64,000 bases of DNA from Blasia pusilla (lineage: Eukaryota > Marchantiophyta > Marchantiopsida > Blasiales): contig CM114272.1 in assembly GCA_050084515.1 (NCBI GenBank), forward strand, positions 3,596,001-3,660,000. Direction: 5' to 3'. The notes below the pieces were generated by a model. The model saw nothing but the letters and a program-made list of their open reading frames with translations, ran no database searches and was not told where the DNA came from. A program made the translations under genes and the position numbers. Below, piece after piece: positions 46,499-59,214 of the stretch (positions within the stretch are counted from its first letter, which is position 1; every line of letters begins with the position of its first letter).

Positions 46499-48628
46499 AG
46501 ATAATGCTACATACAATTGACCATGAGAAAATACAAGAGTAGACAAATAAATGCCAACCTTTGCAAGGTTTGACCTTGAGACTTATTAATAGTCATAGCT
46601 AACTCGGGGCCAATAGGGAATTGAATCCTACATAAATCAAATGGCAAACTAGAATCCGATGCAATGAATGGGATACGTGGAATAAAAACCTGATCTCCAA
46701 TATTCTTCCCTGTGATGATTTCAGCATCTATGCAATGTTGCATAAATCCACAAATCACCAATCTCGTTCTATTTGCTTGTCTTTGTGAGCCATTCAAGTT
46801 TCGTAAGAGCATGATTGGTATATCAATCTTCAAATTTAAACCATGCGGAGGTAGTCGATAAGGCAAACATATGTGAAAAAATTCCGTTGGATAGATATGA
46901 CTCATCCGCTCATTTGGAATAGAGTCGACGCTGAGGTAAATATGCTCCCATACACAATGTGTGATGAATTTGTGAGAAAAATAATCTAGTAAAACAATTG
47001 TAAATCCTTAATCCTAAAAGAAAAAAATCCATGTAGAAGATGCATCGAGGTGAAAAGATTACTTGTCAAGGAAACCGAGACATAACATTTGCATTTATGT
47101 CATCAACATCTCTATTTCTTGGAGTTAGAATAGCAACATCTCTCAATAAACCAATCTCTTGGAATTGGCTAAGAGAATCGTCATAAATCAGATCAATAAG
47201 ATCAGATATCTTATTACTATCAGTAATAATTTCAGATGGTAATTGTATGAAATCTTCTCCCAAATAAGGGTGCAAAGGTACACGATCCTCTCCCACTTCC
47301 AATAACCAATCAGCAAAACCTTATTGTTCAGTACGCAAATTACCTTCGAACCTTTGAACTCACATGTTTGTTGTCAATTTCATGACCTTTACATTAGACC
47401 AAATAGATGATCTCTTTATGGTAGCTTGGATGATTTATGGCCAATCCTCATGACAAACAACTGGAAACACTTGACGAAAGTCACCACCAAATATCATAAG
47501 TTTTCCGCCAAATGGTAATTGTCGTAGATCATCATAAACAACTCCCATAATATCTTGTAAAGAGCAATTCACAGCCTTGAATGCATGACGACGAGTCAAA
47601 GATGCTCCGTCCCATATAATGAGCATTGCCTCACGGATTAAGCGTGCTCCATCACTATTGATTTATAAACTATAAATGACAAAGAAAATAGATTAGAAGT
47701 TTTAATAACTGTAATTGGACTAATGAAACTTTGTATATCAATAGAATTGCATGTAAAGTGGTGAATGACACTTACTTGCAAGTAGAGCTCTCATGAAGAT
47801 TGATGGGGATCTTGAAGCGCGAATGTGCGATGCGTCTTCCGTCTAACAATAAAGAAGCTATTCCAGATGATGCTACGACTAATGCTATACCTCTTGCACT
47901 CCTTATGCTTGCAAGGATAAGATTATATAGAAATATCTTTCCCGTTCCACCTAGACCGTTGATGAAAAATACTTTTGAAGATGGTGGAGCATTTGAACAT
48001 ATTTGATCAAGCTCATCATGTATAGCGTCCCAAATAACATGTTGTCCTTCATTCAGACACGCTTCTCCCAATTGCACTTGCTCAAATAATTCTTCTATAT
48101 GATACAATAGTTCTTGTTCCTCCAAATATGAATGTGAATGAAGGCTTTGGAAATTAACTTGGGGAATGTCAGGAAAGTCGGATAATCTCTTTCCTTGATC
48201 TTGTAAATACTAATGAACTTCCAACAATGCATTATTAATGTTATCATCATCAATAGGAAGGTTAAGAATTCATGTTTTATGCAATGGAACATTTCTGGAA
48301 AGGTCCAAATCATGGTTAGTTTCTTGCATGCTCAAAAAAAGAAAACTAATGATGTAAGGAGTGACAACAATGAATGCTTACCTGACGTCGTTCATACATG
48401 AGATCTTCTACCAGTGGAACCAAGAATTGACTCCATAAGGTTGTAGGTTGAGCAAGTGTGTTGTATACTAGAATAATTGCAAATAGACGCCGAAGTGAAG
48501 AACTTGTACAGATTATAGAAGCTTCTTGTAAGCAAGAGAACACTTCTGTATCATCCTCAAGAAGTCCCAATTGGATAGCAGCCTCCTTGAATGTTGGACA
48601 TAAATTCCATTGAGAGTTCTCAAGCATT
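46499..48628 (-). pseudogene. Helitron PIF1-type helicase part
   Basis: Pieces in order: TFKEAAIQLGLLEDDTE (48346-48627); Walker A GLGGTGKIFLYN (about 47922-47957), where Ile replaces the Thr/Ser after Lys; Walker B LIIWDGA (about 47606-47626), where Gly replaces the usual Glu; FGGDFRQVFPVV; ILTPRNRDVDDIN (47066-47302); TINKSQGQTL and, after a frameshift, VFSHGQLYVALSS (about 46499-46550). Several frameshifts separate the parts. DNA helicase by family; both nucleotide-binding motifs are altered, so this copy should be inactive. Confidence 0.85.
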
Positions 48629-49220
48629 CATATGTTGTTGCTCCTCGAACATGATGGAGAAGTAATCTCAACCAATGGCGTTCTCCTTCACCTATGAAGA
48701 AGTGAAAAAAATTACCTCATCCCAAGATAAACACATCACTTTAGATGGTGGGAAGTAAAAGCAAGCGTACACAACAAATGTTGAGTATTCACTTGGATGA
48801 GTAAGGTATAAGCGGCCAATAGGATGACCACAACCATTTCTTTTTTGTACCCTATGAATCCATGTATTTTTACTCCAACGATAATATGAAGGGAAATCTA
48901 TATATAGACACTTTCAGGCAGTGCAATCAGATAGATTGGTTGCAAACCATTGTGTCAAATTCGTCTCTCTATTTAGTTGCAAAACCTCTCGAGGAGCATC
49001 AACATCATTGAAGTATATTATTTATTGTTCTGGAAGATGAACTGCTAATCGTACAATACTTGGAAGTTCATAATGTAGACTAAACTTGAACAGGCGCCAA
49101 CACGCCTTTGAAGAAGATATCTATATGGAAAAATGATAATTCCAAGTATTCAAGTAAAAATCATGAAGGTAAAGTCGAGGAATAAAATATCATGCAACAC
49201 AATAATCAAATAACACAATC

Positions 49221-51065
49221 TTACCTTGCATCAAGATATGACGTTGTCTCGTCAATAGTGTCGATTGCGTTGGATGTATCCTTTGACAACTTGAATAATA
49301 CAACATCAGACCCCTTATATACATATTTATATAAGTACTTGACGGCAAAAACACAACTTATAATCTCCAAATTAATGTGACAATCAAAGAGGGTGCACAA
49401 CATAGGATTGTAGGGCGCAACCTAACGATTATTCAATGAATGTTCGCGCTTAAGTGTCGCCCTCCTATTCACCAATCTACAAAATTACAATTACAAAGTA
49501 TGAAATCATCACATTGGCGTCATAACCCTTACATTCAAAAAAATAAGCCAAGAGGAAAAGTTTCTTACCTACGATAGATTGGGTAACCATCTTCCGTCTC
49601 TGTGGTACTCGCCGCAAAAGGCTTAGGGTAGCCTTTGGTACATTTTTTTGTTTCCTTGTCCATACATGGTGCATTTGGATTTAATGCTCCACATAGTCCA
49701 CAACCAGATCTAGTCGATCCGCAGCCGATTGACGAGGTAATAAGGCTGATGTAATCTCCTCCCACTTAGGATTGCATGTCATCGTCAAAAAGTAGTCGGG
49801 CTTCCCCAAATGTCTTAAAATTTCCATTGCATCTTGATACAACTGATGCATATGACGTGGACCTCTAGTCAAAGAAGAAAGTTATACAATTTGTCTCCCA
49901 ACCCTTCGACTATCCACATCATGTCGATGCATGGCATCCTATACACCTTGATATAATTCAGCCCTTAACTCTTTTTGATTCAATCAAATCCATGATAATC
50001 GTTGCATCTCTATAGTAGCATACAGGTCAACCATTTATTCTTGAGTAAGTTGACCAAACCGTAATAAGCGATTGTCGTCTTCACCTCCAATTCGTGTTTG
50101 AAGTCGAAAACATGCAAATTGCAAGGCCGTAACACTCTTTGTCCTTATTTCCTCAATAGTATCACCATAAACTCTTTCCTCATCCATCCAATCATCTCCA
50201 GGTTGAAGGTGTCCCTCTTCCCCATGAATAATATGGTTTGGTCATTGGGATCTTGTATAGCCTCCAAAGGATATTCAGGGATGCCAATCTGCTTCACCAT
50301 ATATAAATAATAGAACAAAGTGTAATGGAATATATGCTTCATTGAGGTCAGATATACGCCTCACTCCTCCTCCATGCAATCATACAATAACATCACGATG
50401 GTCAACTTGTTCACTTCCATCACCCAACAAAATAGCAGCAATCTCAGAGACAGTTGGTAAGTTGTAACGCTTTGCATCAAGACCTCTCTTACTTGCCTTG
50501 AGGATAATCCGCATGTTAAGATCATTTGCTTAGATGCCATATGACAAAAGATCTTGACATAAGGATTGCATTGATGTAACATGTCTTGTAGCTTTGTCAA
50601 GATGTCTATATTAATATCAGAAGATCTACACATAACTCTTCCCCAGTTCTCCAATTCATTCGCAGTATAATGAATATAGAGTTGAGCAAATTGGGGTTGT
50701 GCCCCTATATCAAGATGTAAGGGTCCAATTGAATGATAGATGCCGCCTTGGACCCTAAAGTGTCTTATGCCACCAATTTGTTCATTTACATGCACTCCAG
50801 TAGATGCAAGCTGAAGTGCAGAATTGTAAGCTTGGGCATGTGTAAGAAAATGAAGACTTCTAGGACCAACACCTGAAATCAATGATTTCAGGAATGGAGG
50901 AGACAATTTCAAGAGGGCTAATTGTATTCTCACATGGCCACAACATGTGCCGTATGATGATTCAGTAAACTTTGTACCTTTGACCCTTTCCCATTTCCAA
51001 TGTAAGGCACGACATGAGGGGCATATCTCTTTCATGGAACCCAATGTATGACGACTGAGTACCAT
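49221..51065 (-). pseudogene. Helitron Rep (N-terminal) part with HUH segment deleted
   Basis: The N-terminal region (50361-51065) contains CPSCRALHWKWERVKGTK, GIYHSIGPLHLDIGAQPQFA and QLYIHYTANELENWG. Then come RHMHQLYQDAMEILRHLG and FLTMTCNPKWEEI (49681-49872). The next recognisable family block, CGALNPNAPCMDKE, begins almost immediately after ADRLDL, although roughly 100 residues including the HUH motif normally lie between them. The tyrosine motif KYLYKYVYKG is kept (49221-49403). Endonuclease and replication initiator by family; the deletion removes the metal-binding histidines. Confidence 0.85.
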
Positions 51066-51513
51066 TCAAACTCCTTTGTAATCGCAACTTCCTAATATCA
51101 CTCTCTTGGAAATTTGTCTCCTTGCAAGATTGAGTAGTGTATTTTGTCTTACAACCCCATCAACAATATGATTCGCAGGAATTGTAGAATCATTTGGTAA
51201 GGCGTAACTTTGTGGAGGAAACACAACTCCATTGAGAGTAGAAGATACAGGATCTGCTCTTGACCATACTTCATGGCTGCATTCTCGATAGTTTCATGGA
51301 GTGCACTATTAGGTAACTCAACTCTTGGCGACTTATGAATGTCCTCTATATGAGCTCCTTCAATTTCTCCTACTATTACTCCATCCTCTCACCTTGGCAA
51401 TATATAAATGTCCTCTATGTGAACTCCTTGATTTTCTCCCACTATTACTCCATCCTCATGGGGAGGCCTGAAAAAGTAAAGAATAGGTCAACATACAAAT
51501 GAAATATGAACAT

Positions 51514-52310
51514 TTATGGGTTAAACACACAACTCAAAAGAATGAACTTATGAACATTTAATGGGTTTAGATATATATACCTTATGAGTAGACTACCTGT
51601 AGTCGAAAGGTCCATACTTGGAATAGTTGGAATATTCTCAACACCCAAAGCAGGCTGAACTTCATCATGAAGCGCTTTTCTTATTTTTCTATACTCTTGA
51701 TAGTATGTCCTCTTTTTCTCTTTGAGAGCTTCCATTTTATCAGTGCGAACGGCACGTTTTCGTTTTTGGGCTTCCACGTGTAGAAATTTTTGGAGATCAC
51801 GTATATCGACAAGATTTAAGGGAATAGGAAGTATGGAGCAACACATCCATATTACAAACAAAGAGAATGAAATTGGAATTCATCATTATATAGGGCAGAA
51901 AATATATTAGATTCGCACAATGTTTGCCAATGAAGTGAACTTACCTTGGAGATGTTTCGGGGGCGAGTTCATCTTCAATGTTTGTTTGTTGTGCTAAAAT
52001 TTCTTTACAACGGCCATGCCTTTTTTTGTTGCGCATTCCCACGCATGAATTTCTGAAATTCGCCCAAATCCGTAGGATTTGATGGAAACGGAAGTCTACG
52101 CAACATTTTAGTAGAAGCCATGATTAAAGTACAAATATAAATAAAAAATGGAAATAAAGGCACAAAAGAAAGATGCTTACATTGGAGACGTGTTGATATG
52201 TCTCCTTGAAGTAGGTAGTGGATTGGTGTATTTTTTAGAACACCAAGCGGTTTCCTCTCCACTTCCAATAATGACCCAACGACATTTTCCATATGCATCC
52301 TATAGCACAA
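51514..52310 (-). other. Two related short exon-like segments upstream of Rep
   Basis: Minus-strand segments at about 52005-52120 (RRLPFPSNPTDLGEFQKFMR) and 51690-51861 (ILPIPLNLVDIRDLQKFLHV) share the pattern LPxPxNxxDxxxxQKFxxxxxQK. The second goes on into a basic helix (KEKKRTYYQEYRKIRKAL). They may be duplicated exons at the front of the Helitron protein or an inserted gene piece. No named domain. Confidence 0.45.
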
Positions 52311-52646
52311 AACTATCGATCAAACTCGACCATGGATTATCAAAAAAGAAAATTAAGAGTTTACATTTGAGAGGTAAAACTTCTCAAATTTGCGGACTTA
52401 TGACAATGGCTTGGAGAAAAGTAACCCAACCTAGCATGAAATAAAATGAGAAAAAAAAGAAAAAACTTTTGTGTCACATTTACGAAATTGGAGCAAGAAA
52501 AAGGAAAATAAAGAGCAAAAAGGAAGGGAGGGGAAAGGAAAATTTTAGTTTTTAAAATTCAGAATAGAAAGAGAAAAAAAAAGTGGAAATAAAATTGTAA
52601 AAATATTTTTATAAATATATCTTATTTTTTTAAAAAAGGGATTTGG

Positions 52647-52686
52647 TTTGGGCTAGGGTTGGTAAACCTCCCAAGCCTAGCCCAAA
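52647..52686. repeat. 11-bp perfect hairpin
   Basis: TTTGGGCTAGG (52647-52657) and its exact complement (52676-52686) with an 18-bp loop. Confidence 0.75.
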
Positions 52687-52754
52687 TCGTCCAAGCCGAA
52701 CCCTAAATCGGGGGAAGGGAGCGATCGGCTGCACCCAGCCAACGGCTCCCTTCC

Positions 52755-53070
52755 CCTAGACCGTGGGCTCTCGGATCCAAATCCAACGGCTCTCTTCCCC
52801 CTCCCCATAGCCAAATTGGCAGTCGTTAGATCCACATTTAATGGCTGGCGATGACTCCGCGCGCCCACACCATTCGAATATGCCTCCCTCCCTCCCTTCC
52901 CCGCTGAGATTCCTATGAGCCGTCGGATTTGGATCCAGCGACTTGCTTCCCCAGACCATGGGCCATCGGATTTGGATCTGACGGTTCCCTGCACCAAGCT
53001 AGATTTTCCGCTGTTAGATCCAGATCTAACGGCTGGCGGCGACTCCGCCCACAAGAGTCGAATCTAGTTT
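52755..53070. repeat. Diverged tandem duplication inside the Helitron
   Basis: Two copies, about 52757-52880 and 52953-53068, share AGACCGTGGGC/AGACCATGGGC, CGTTAGATCCA, TGGCTGGCG and GACTCCGC, and each ends near TCGAAT. Alternating phrases of the type GGATCCAAATCC and GGATTTGGATC also make short inverted repeats. Open frames here are not convincing genes. CT-rich DNA follows to about 53390. Confidence 0.65.
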
Positions 53071-53399
53071 TCCCCCTACCCTCGTCTCAGCCGCGCCATT
53101 CGCCCCACTCACCTAACTCGCTTCATGCTACCGCGGCAACGCCCTCTGCTCCGCTCTCCCTCTTCAGCTCATGCTCGTGCTCACTGTTTCCGCTCTCGTG
53201 CTCGTTTTTTCTCCATTCTTGTGCTCATGCCCTCCCGTTTGAAAGTTGCTTGTGCTCCACCATGCTCGTGCAGGTTCCACAACTTAGGATTCTTAGCCCG
53301 TGCTCCCTGTTGGCTCGTGCTACCTTACTTGAAAGCTCCTAATTGGTGGGCTGCGTCTGCGGCTGAGTCTTTCTTGAGCAAGGTCTGCCTAGAATGATT

Positions 53400-54700
53400 T
53401 TGGCCCAGTCAATGATTTTGGCTGAGCCTTCAACAATTTTGGCGGAGTCTCTTCTGATCGTTGTATTTCATGTCTTTCCTTATAGTTTATAGATCAGAGA
53501 CCTTCAATGCTTTCTAGCATGTATCATTTAACTAGTTTGCAAATGAAGGGGGCGGGTTCCATGCTTTTGACTGAGAGCCGTATCCATGGGTGTCTTCCCC
53601 TCATCATCCGCTCATTCCGCTCAATGACCAGGCTGGGGGGTGTTTGGCTCTAGTAGCAGACCAGGGGAGTTTGTTTCAAGGAGATAGGCTCCATCTTATA
53701 TACTCGGGGTTGCCGTAGCTATGATGTAGGCTGCGCACCCACTCCCGGTGTGTACGTTATTAGTGTCGCCGTGACTATCTTTGATTTTGTAGTAAGGCCT
53801 TTGTGTAGAGTGTATAGTCTAGAGTACTTGAGATAAGTACTCTTCCACTTACAGAACATTGAGATCAGAAATATTCATGAACATCTCACAATTTGTCTCG
53901 AAGTAGTTTCACTCAAAATGTAAGATTACATGTCTTAGAGCACAATGTGAATGTTCACAACTATATCCTTCTTCTATTGCCCATCTTTAGGGATTTACTT
54001 ATGATCCTCCAACCATCCACTGGATCTCAAGGAAATATTAGGATCGGCCAGTGCCCCATTTGGAGTTTGCTTGCATTGACCTTGGAAGTGTGTTCTTGGT
54101 GTCTTCTGGCACTTTTTTGTAGATGCTGCTTCGTCCGGGTTTACATATTTGCTTCTTGGCCTCCTCACATGGTACTCAGGATTCCCTAGCACATCTCTTA
54201 GAACATCGTTTCCCAAGCCCTCAAGTGGGTTGGGAGAATAACCCTTGTCGGATGGTGCGTCCCCTTAACTAACAAGTAGGGAGTCTTTTATAGCACGTTC
54301 AAACCCTGGAGGGTGCTCGGGGCTTAGTCTCTCCCCTCAAGGAGGACTGATCCTAAAGTGGGACTTCCTCCACTTACTCAGACGAATACACTCGTCTTTA
54401 GATCCGGGTGACCATTTTGAGTCTATTGGCTCCTCATCAGGTGCCTTCACACTGAAATGTTTCTTTGAAGAAGTTACCTTGGTAACACTCTTTCCCTTTG
54501 CTTGTGTAGATTTCTTTGGTGTTATCCTCGTTGCCATCTCGTTCTACCTTGAAGCGACTTTCTGTTACGTAGGTTGTAGGAGTGGCCAGAAGAGTTGCAA
54601 TTGCAGGCTGGGGCTCAATTGAAGTTGGTGTAGTAGTTGGTATTCGGAGCTGTGAAAACAGGGGGCAATGCAACACCTTGAAAGTTACCATTCGCTTTAA
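53400..54700. other. Unassigned Helitron-internal DNA
   Basis: No recognised gene. The minus strand at 54337-54691 has overlapping basic frames (for example TPKKSTQAKGKSVTKVTSSK) that may be a decayed 5' exon. Confidence 0.35.
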
Positions 54701-54814
54701 GTGGAAGCTGCCCTAGATCAAAAATAGCATCTCAGATGTATTCTCCATTCATGTTTATGCATCGATAAAGCTGATCGAGAGTAGCTAATGGCTTCTATAG
54801 GCGTATCGCATTGT

Positions 54815-55177
54815 CTATACATACATGAATAAAGCTTCGAATTCAAGAGCAAAAGCAATAATAGCTTGAATGGCATATGTATGAATGCACTGTAAACGAC
54901 TAACGCAAAGAAAAGTTACCTGAGCGGATGGAGTGCGCACTGTAGCCGTGGGGGTTTCAAATTGGAAAGAAATATATAGTTCCGAGGTTCCCTGCAGCAA
55001 TGACACATGACACCTCCTCGGGGACCTGAGGGTCGTTAAATCAACGGATCCCCCTTGTCGAGAACATCTAATTGTCTTCCGGACGTAATTTTGAATGGAT
55101 CTAAAAAAACCGTTAATATGACGTGCACCGCACAAAACCCTAGGCCAAATCAGACGCCCTAAACTCATTTCATCCAA
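54815..55177 (-). other. Possible first exon of the Helitron protein
   Basis: The minus-strand frame starts MDEMSLGRLIWPRVLCGARH and reads to TVRTPSAQ at a good donor, CTCAG|GTAACT (about 54921/54920). It lies about 130 bp inside the candidate Helitron 5' end at 55306, where a first exon could be expected. No domain recognised. Confidence 0.35.
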
Positions 55178-57228
55178 CGGCTAGGAATCGCGCCGATGTA
55201 TCTCTTCAGACTCCAAAATTGTTGGAGCTTGGTTGGCCCATATTGCCACGCGTCATATGGTCAGGTGTTTGCGTTCTGAGATGCCACTCTCCAATAATAG
55301 TATAGATTTGTGAATAAAATCATTTTCCTCTTCCATTAAAATTCATTTTCCTTACCAATATTATGGCACAAGGACACAAATCCATCTAGGAGATGGGCAT
55401 GGATGGACAAGTCTTGACATGTACATTAAGATGGATTGCAATAGGTGGAGCCCTCATTTATTGCTGATGGTGAGAGGTAGGGCGGGGATGGGCGGGGCAG
55501 CAAGGAGGGACGATATGAAGGTGGAGGGAGGAAGTAATGAGTAAGCAGAAAACACCGAGGGGAATGGCGGTAAATCAGGAAAGGGAGAATTGGGGCATAT
55601 GGACAAGTCTTTTCATAAGTCGGATAAGGACATATTTGCAAACAATGACTTTCTCTATATGCAACCTTGCTATTTAGACCCACCTTAGCCTCTTCCCCTA
55701 CATTCCATAAGTCTCAAAAGTAACAATCCAGCTCGATTTATGCCTTTGCATCTCGCCTAGGGAAGGTTATCGAAGGAAAAGTTGAGAGCAATCTACATCT
55801 AGCTCAAGGGTATTTTTAATTGCAAACGGAATTTTTTCGGATTTCTTTTTAACTTACACATTAGAGGGGGAAATTGAAAATAGGGAGTCTTTGTAAGGCC
55901 CTCCAAAATTGGGAAAAAAAGTCTAGACTTCGGTCAGAAGTTTCAAGGGGCTATAATATTCCCAAAAAAAATGGTAGTATAGCTACAAGTAGTAAGGAGT
56001 TAAATAGTTCCCCAAAAAAATGAATTATTTGAATTTGATAGATGCTTCACTAGTTATTGCTATAAAATAATATACTTAAGTATTTAAACTACAAAAGGCC
56101 AAAATTCAATTCAAAATTACTAGTGTTGGAGAAGTCTTCAACCTCTAAAATGTCTAACCCTCATTTTGAAAAGTATTACATACAAAAAAAGAGACCCATC
56201 CAATAGTCATAAATTTATCCAAGATGGAAAAACCAAAAACTAATACTATCTTATCTGCATCAAGTATTTGACTCATCCTTGCCTTTGGTTATGTTTTTTT
56301 TATATCACTTTCTATGTCTTTAATTTTTTCATATTGGGTTTTACCATTACTAAGCAAAGATGTTGTATGGCTTTTTCATTAGAAGGCTAAAGGTCACTTC
56401 ATGTTTTCTAGTCTTCCACTTGCAAGAGTCTCCGACCTCTAAGATCATTAACCCTAATTAAAAATTCTTCAAAATTTTTTAGCATATGCACGGGCATGGC
56501 TTAAGTATATCATTCTCAAAATCTTTCAGTCAATAAACACAGTCAATAAAACATATTACCTTCCAAGTTTACAAAAAATCTTTTCATCAAACTTACAAGA
56601 GAATGTATACCCACAACAATGAAAGATCCCTCATTATCAAGCCATGGTGGTTGCGAGAGTAGCACGAGGACAAAGTCTGTTGTCGTGTCAAGAGCCTTTC
56701 TTCGAGTAAGGGCAGACTTTCTAGTTGCAGCAGACATGGTTGATGCAAGTCAAACTCTCTAAGAAGTTCTCTTTTTTCAGTAAAAAATTATTTTGTAAAC
56801 CCTCCATTCTCTCACGACAGGAATCACAAATGGTAGTGCCGAGGCGATCACTTCCTCAAAATATGGAACCCTGAAATTCCTAACTATGAAGTCCTTGTAA
56901 ACTACTTCACGTTTGTATACAAGGAAAATAGCACAACTAGTGTTAAACCCTACTCGAGCAGACCTATTGACGTCCATGGATTGCTATATAAGGATATACA
57001 AAGTACAATCCCATGTCCTTCCGTACGTCACTATAAGAAGAATCATCGCCGTTGGAAATTGCATGACTTGGTTCATGAACGTCTCTCCAAAGTGATAAAC
57101 TAGATACCGAGTCAACCAGTGCCTATCTACAAAGAGAATCTTAACGTGGTACGGGTTGAAGAAAGGAAAATCAGGCACAACTCGTGCTCCACCCCTATCC
57201 ATACTTGACGGACATCCTCTACTCTCCT

Positions 57229-57480
57229 CTAGAATCGGGTTTAGCAAAGTTGCTCTCCCAAGAGAGATAATCCATTCTCATTAGAAAAATAACAAGTCAA
57301 ACCATCCACTATTTCTAGTATGACTAAACTCCCCTAAGGTGACAAGTCTCTCGTTTCCACATATATCACACTCTAGAATCCTCTCGAAGAATAGACCATG
57401 GTCAAGTTACTCTCCCAAGAGGAGTAATCCACTCTCATTGGAAGAGCAAGTAATCCCAAAGCCATCCACTCAAGAGTGAC
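57229..57480. repeat. Diverged tandem duplication, about 145 bp
   Basis: The phrase TCTAGAATC ... AAGTT(G/A)CTCTCCCAAGAG ... TAATCCA(T/C)TCTCATT ... CCATCCAC occurs at about 57229-57312 and again at about 57372-57470. Confidence 0.65.
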
Positions 57481-57916
57481 ACGAGAAACTCAAGATGTAA
57501 AATAGAAGGTGATGAACCCTTGAAGGTCCCTCCTCTTTACATACTCACAAGGGATCCACAAAAGTACAAAATAGGGTTAATCTTATCTTATGCCACATGG
57601 CTTCCTCTCAAGGCTTAGCCAATCACATTTTGACAGAGGTACATCTCTTCCAAAATATCTTCCTCTACTCACTTCATGTCTTTCAACTACCCTAACTACC
57701 CTAGTCACCAACCAAGACTATTTTTTTTTCTTTCATTAAAGCACCAACCCAACTGCTTTACTTTTATAATCCCATATTTTATTTATTACCTCTTTTCACA
57801 CAAATGAGCTATCCTAAAGAGGTTTAAACATGGGAATTTCATTTTCCTAGGCTAATTTACTTAGGACTAATAATAGAGGAATTTACATAGTGGATGATTT
57901 TACAATACGACAAAGT

Positions 57917-58115
57917 GTCCGCGGACTAATGTCCATCTTAGGGACGGATGTATCTGTGTTGGCTAGACTGCCCGCATGCCACACTCGGGCCTGCCTTACC
58001 CGCATCTAGTCCGTCTCCGCGGACTAATGTCCATCCTAGGGACGGACATATCCATGCGGGCCTGACTGCCGGTATGCCACACTCGGGCCTGCCTTTCCCA
58101 CCCAGTCCGTGCGGG
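57917..58115. repeat. Tandem duplication, about 100 bp
   Basis: GTCCGCGGACTAATGTCCAT, then AGGGACGGA and GCCACACTCGGGCCTGCCTT, occurs at about 57917 and again at about 58017. The words AGTCCG and CGGACT make short inverted repeats within each copy. Confidence 0.8.
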
Positions 58116-59214
58116 CCAAACTTGTTTTTTCTTTAATTTAAATTTTTTTTGGCCCACGCGAGCTATGTGGGCTTGCATCTTGCCCGTGGAAGAGGGGCAT
58201 GATTTAGACATGGAAGGAGTGTAGGATAGAAGCAAACTTGGCATGCAAGGGGCACAAATTGGGGTCAAGATTATCATATGCTAAACGTGGGCGGGGATCG
58301 CGATAGGAATACGGGTCACAATACGAGTATGGGTGCGGGATCGAGTGCGAGATGGCATGTTTGCGAACATCTTTGGACATGTCTATCCCATGGATGGAAA
58401 AGTCCATTTTTTTGCAACCATGGTGGTTGTTGTGCATGTGTGAAGATTTTCTTCTCCAGGGTAGATGGGATAAGAGAAACTAGGTATCGTGCGCCTATTT
58501 CCCCTCGAACGTCAATCTCAATGTTGCGGAAGCGTACGTTCAATAGGACACGCACTCATCGTCAACGTGCACCAAAACGCACTCATATTAGTCTAGCTTT
58601 GGGTCAAGCAGCTTTCCAACCCACCGAGTCCTCAACTCGGCATCTCATCAAGCTCAACCTTCCCTCTTTCCTAGGTTCCCAATACGGGCAAGTCTCTCGA
58701 GACTTGGGACAAACTTTCTGGTTAGTCCAGGTTCCTAAAATGGCATTTGCGCGCCTAGGGGTTCCAACTGTCCAACGGACCTCGCATGAGTCCCCAACCA
58801 AGACTCAACAAATATGAGTCGTATATTGGAATCCAATAGGGACCTCCAAAATCCACTCTTTTGGACTAGCTTCGGGTTTCAAATCCCAATGCCAAACTCC
58901 TCATCCGTTTCATACCCTTGAGTTGCCCCGCGGCACCCATATTGGAGTTCGAGTCCCAATCATCCTTGGAGACCTTCCCCCTTACTAGTACTTTTGGGGA
59001 TCTTTGGGGTCCCCCTACCTTTGGGAAAGGGCACCCGGGCCCCTCTTACTATGTATGTGGACTCTCGTTTAATCCACCTTGTTCATTTATTTGGGTTGGT
59101 GTATTCATTCGAGCAACCATGACACCACTAAGCTCCTCCTCAAGTAGATTGGTCCTTGATCGTCCGCAGCGATTACTTGCACATGATTATAAATTATGGT
59201 GGAGGGAGTAGATT

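Larger units (their letters stand above)
46499..55306 (-). mobile_element. Degenerate Helitron
   Basis: A rolling-circle element whose RepHel pieces lie in order on the minus strand. A candidate 5' end is at 55306: the minus strand reads TCTATACTATTATTGGAGAG, beginning with TC and preceded by A, as expected for plant Helitrons that insert between A and T. No convincing 3' end (hairpin plus CTRR) was found below 46499, so the lower boundary is only the end of coding similarity. Sequence between 51.1 and 55.3 kb is not standard RepHel and may be 5' exons or inserted DNA. Confidence 0.7.
55307..59214. other. AT-rich DNA with decayed minus-strand frames
   Basis: Minus-strand frames at 56984-57247 (HVKILFVDRHWLTRYLVYHF), 56777-56977 and 56543-56737 look like consecutive pieces of one broken protein, but no family is recognised. 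A plus-strand frame at 58278-58817 is also unassigned. CACTATAAGAAGAA at 57029 resembles the tip of a CACTA element, but no matching far end was found. Two local duplications are listed separately. Confidence 0.4.
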
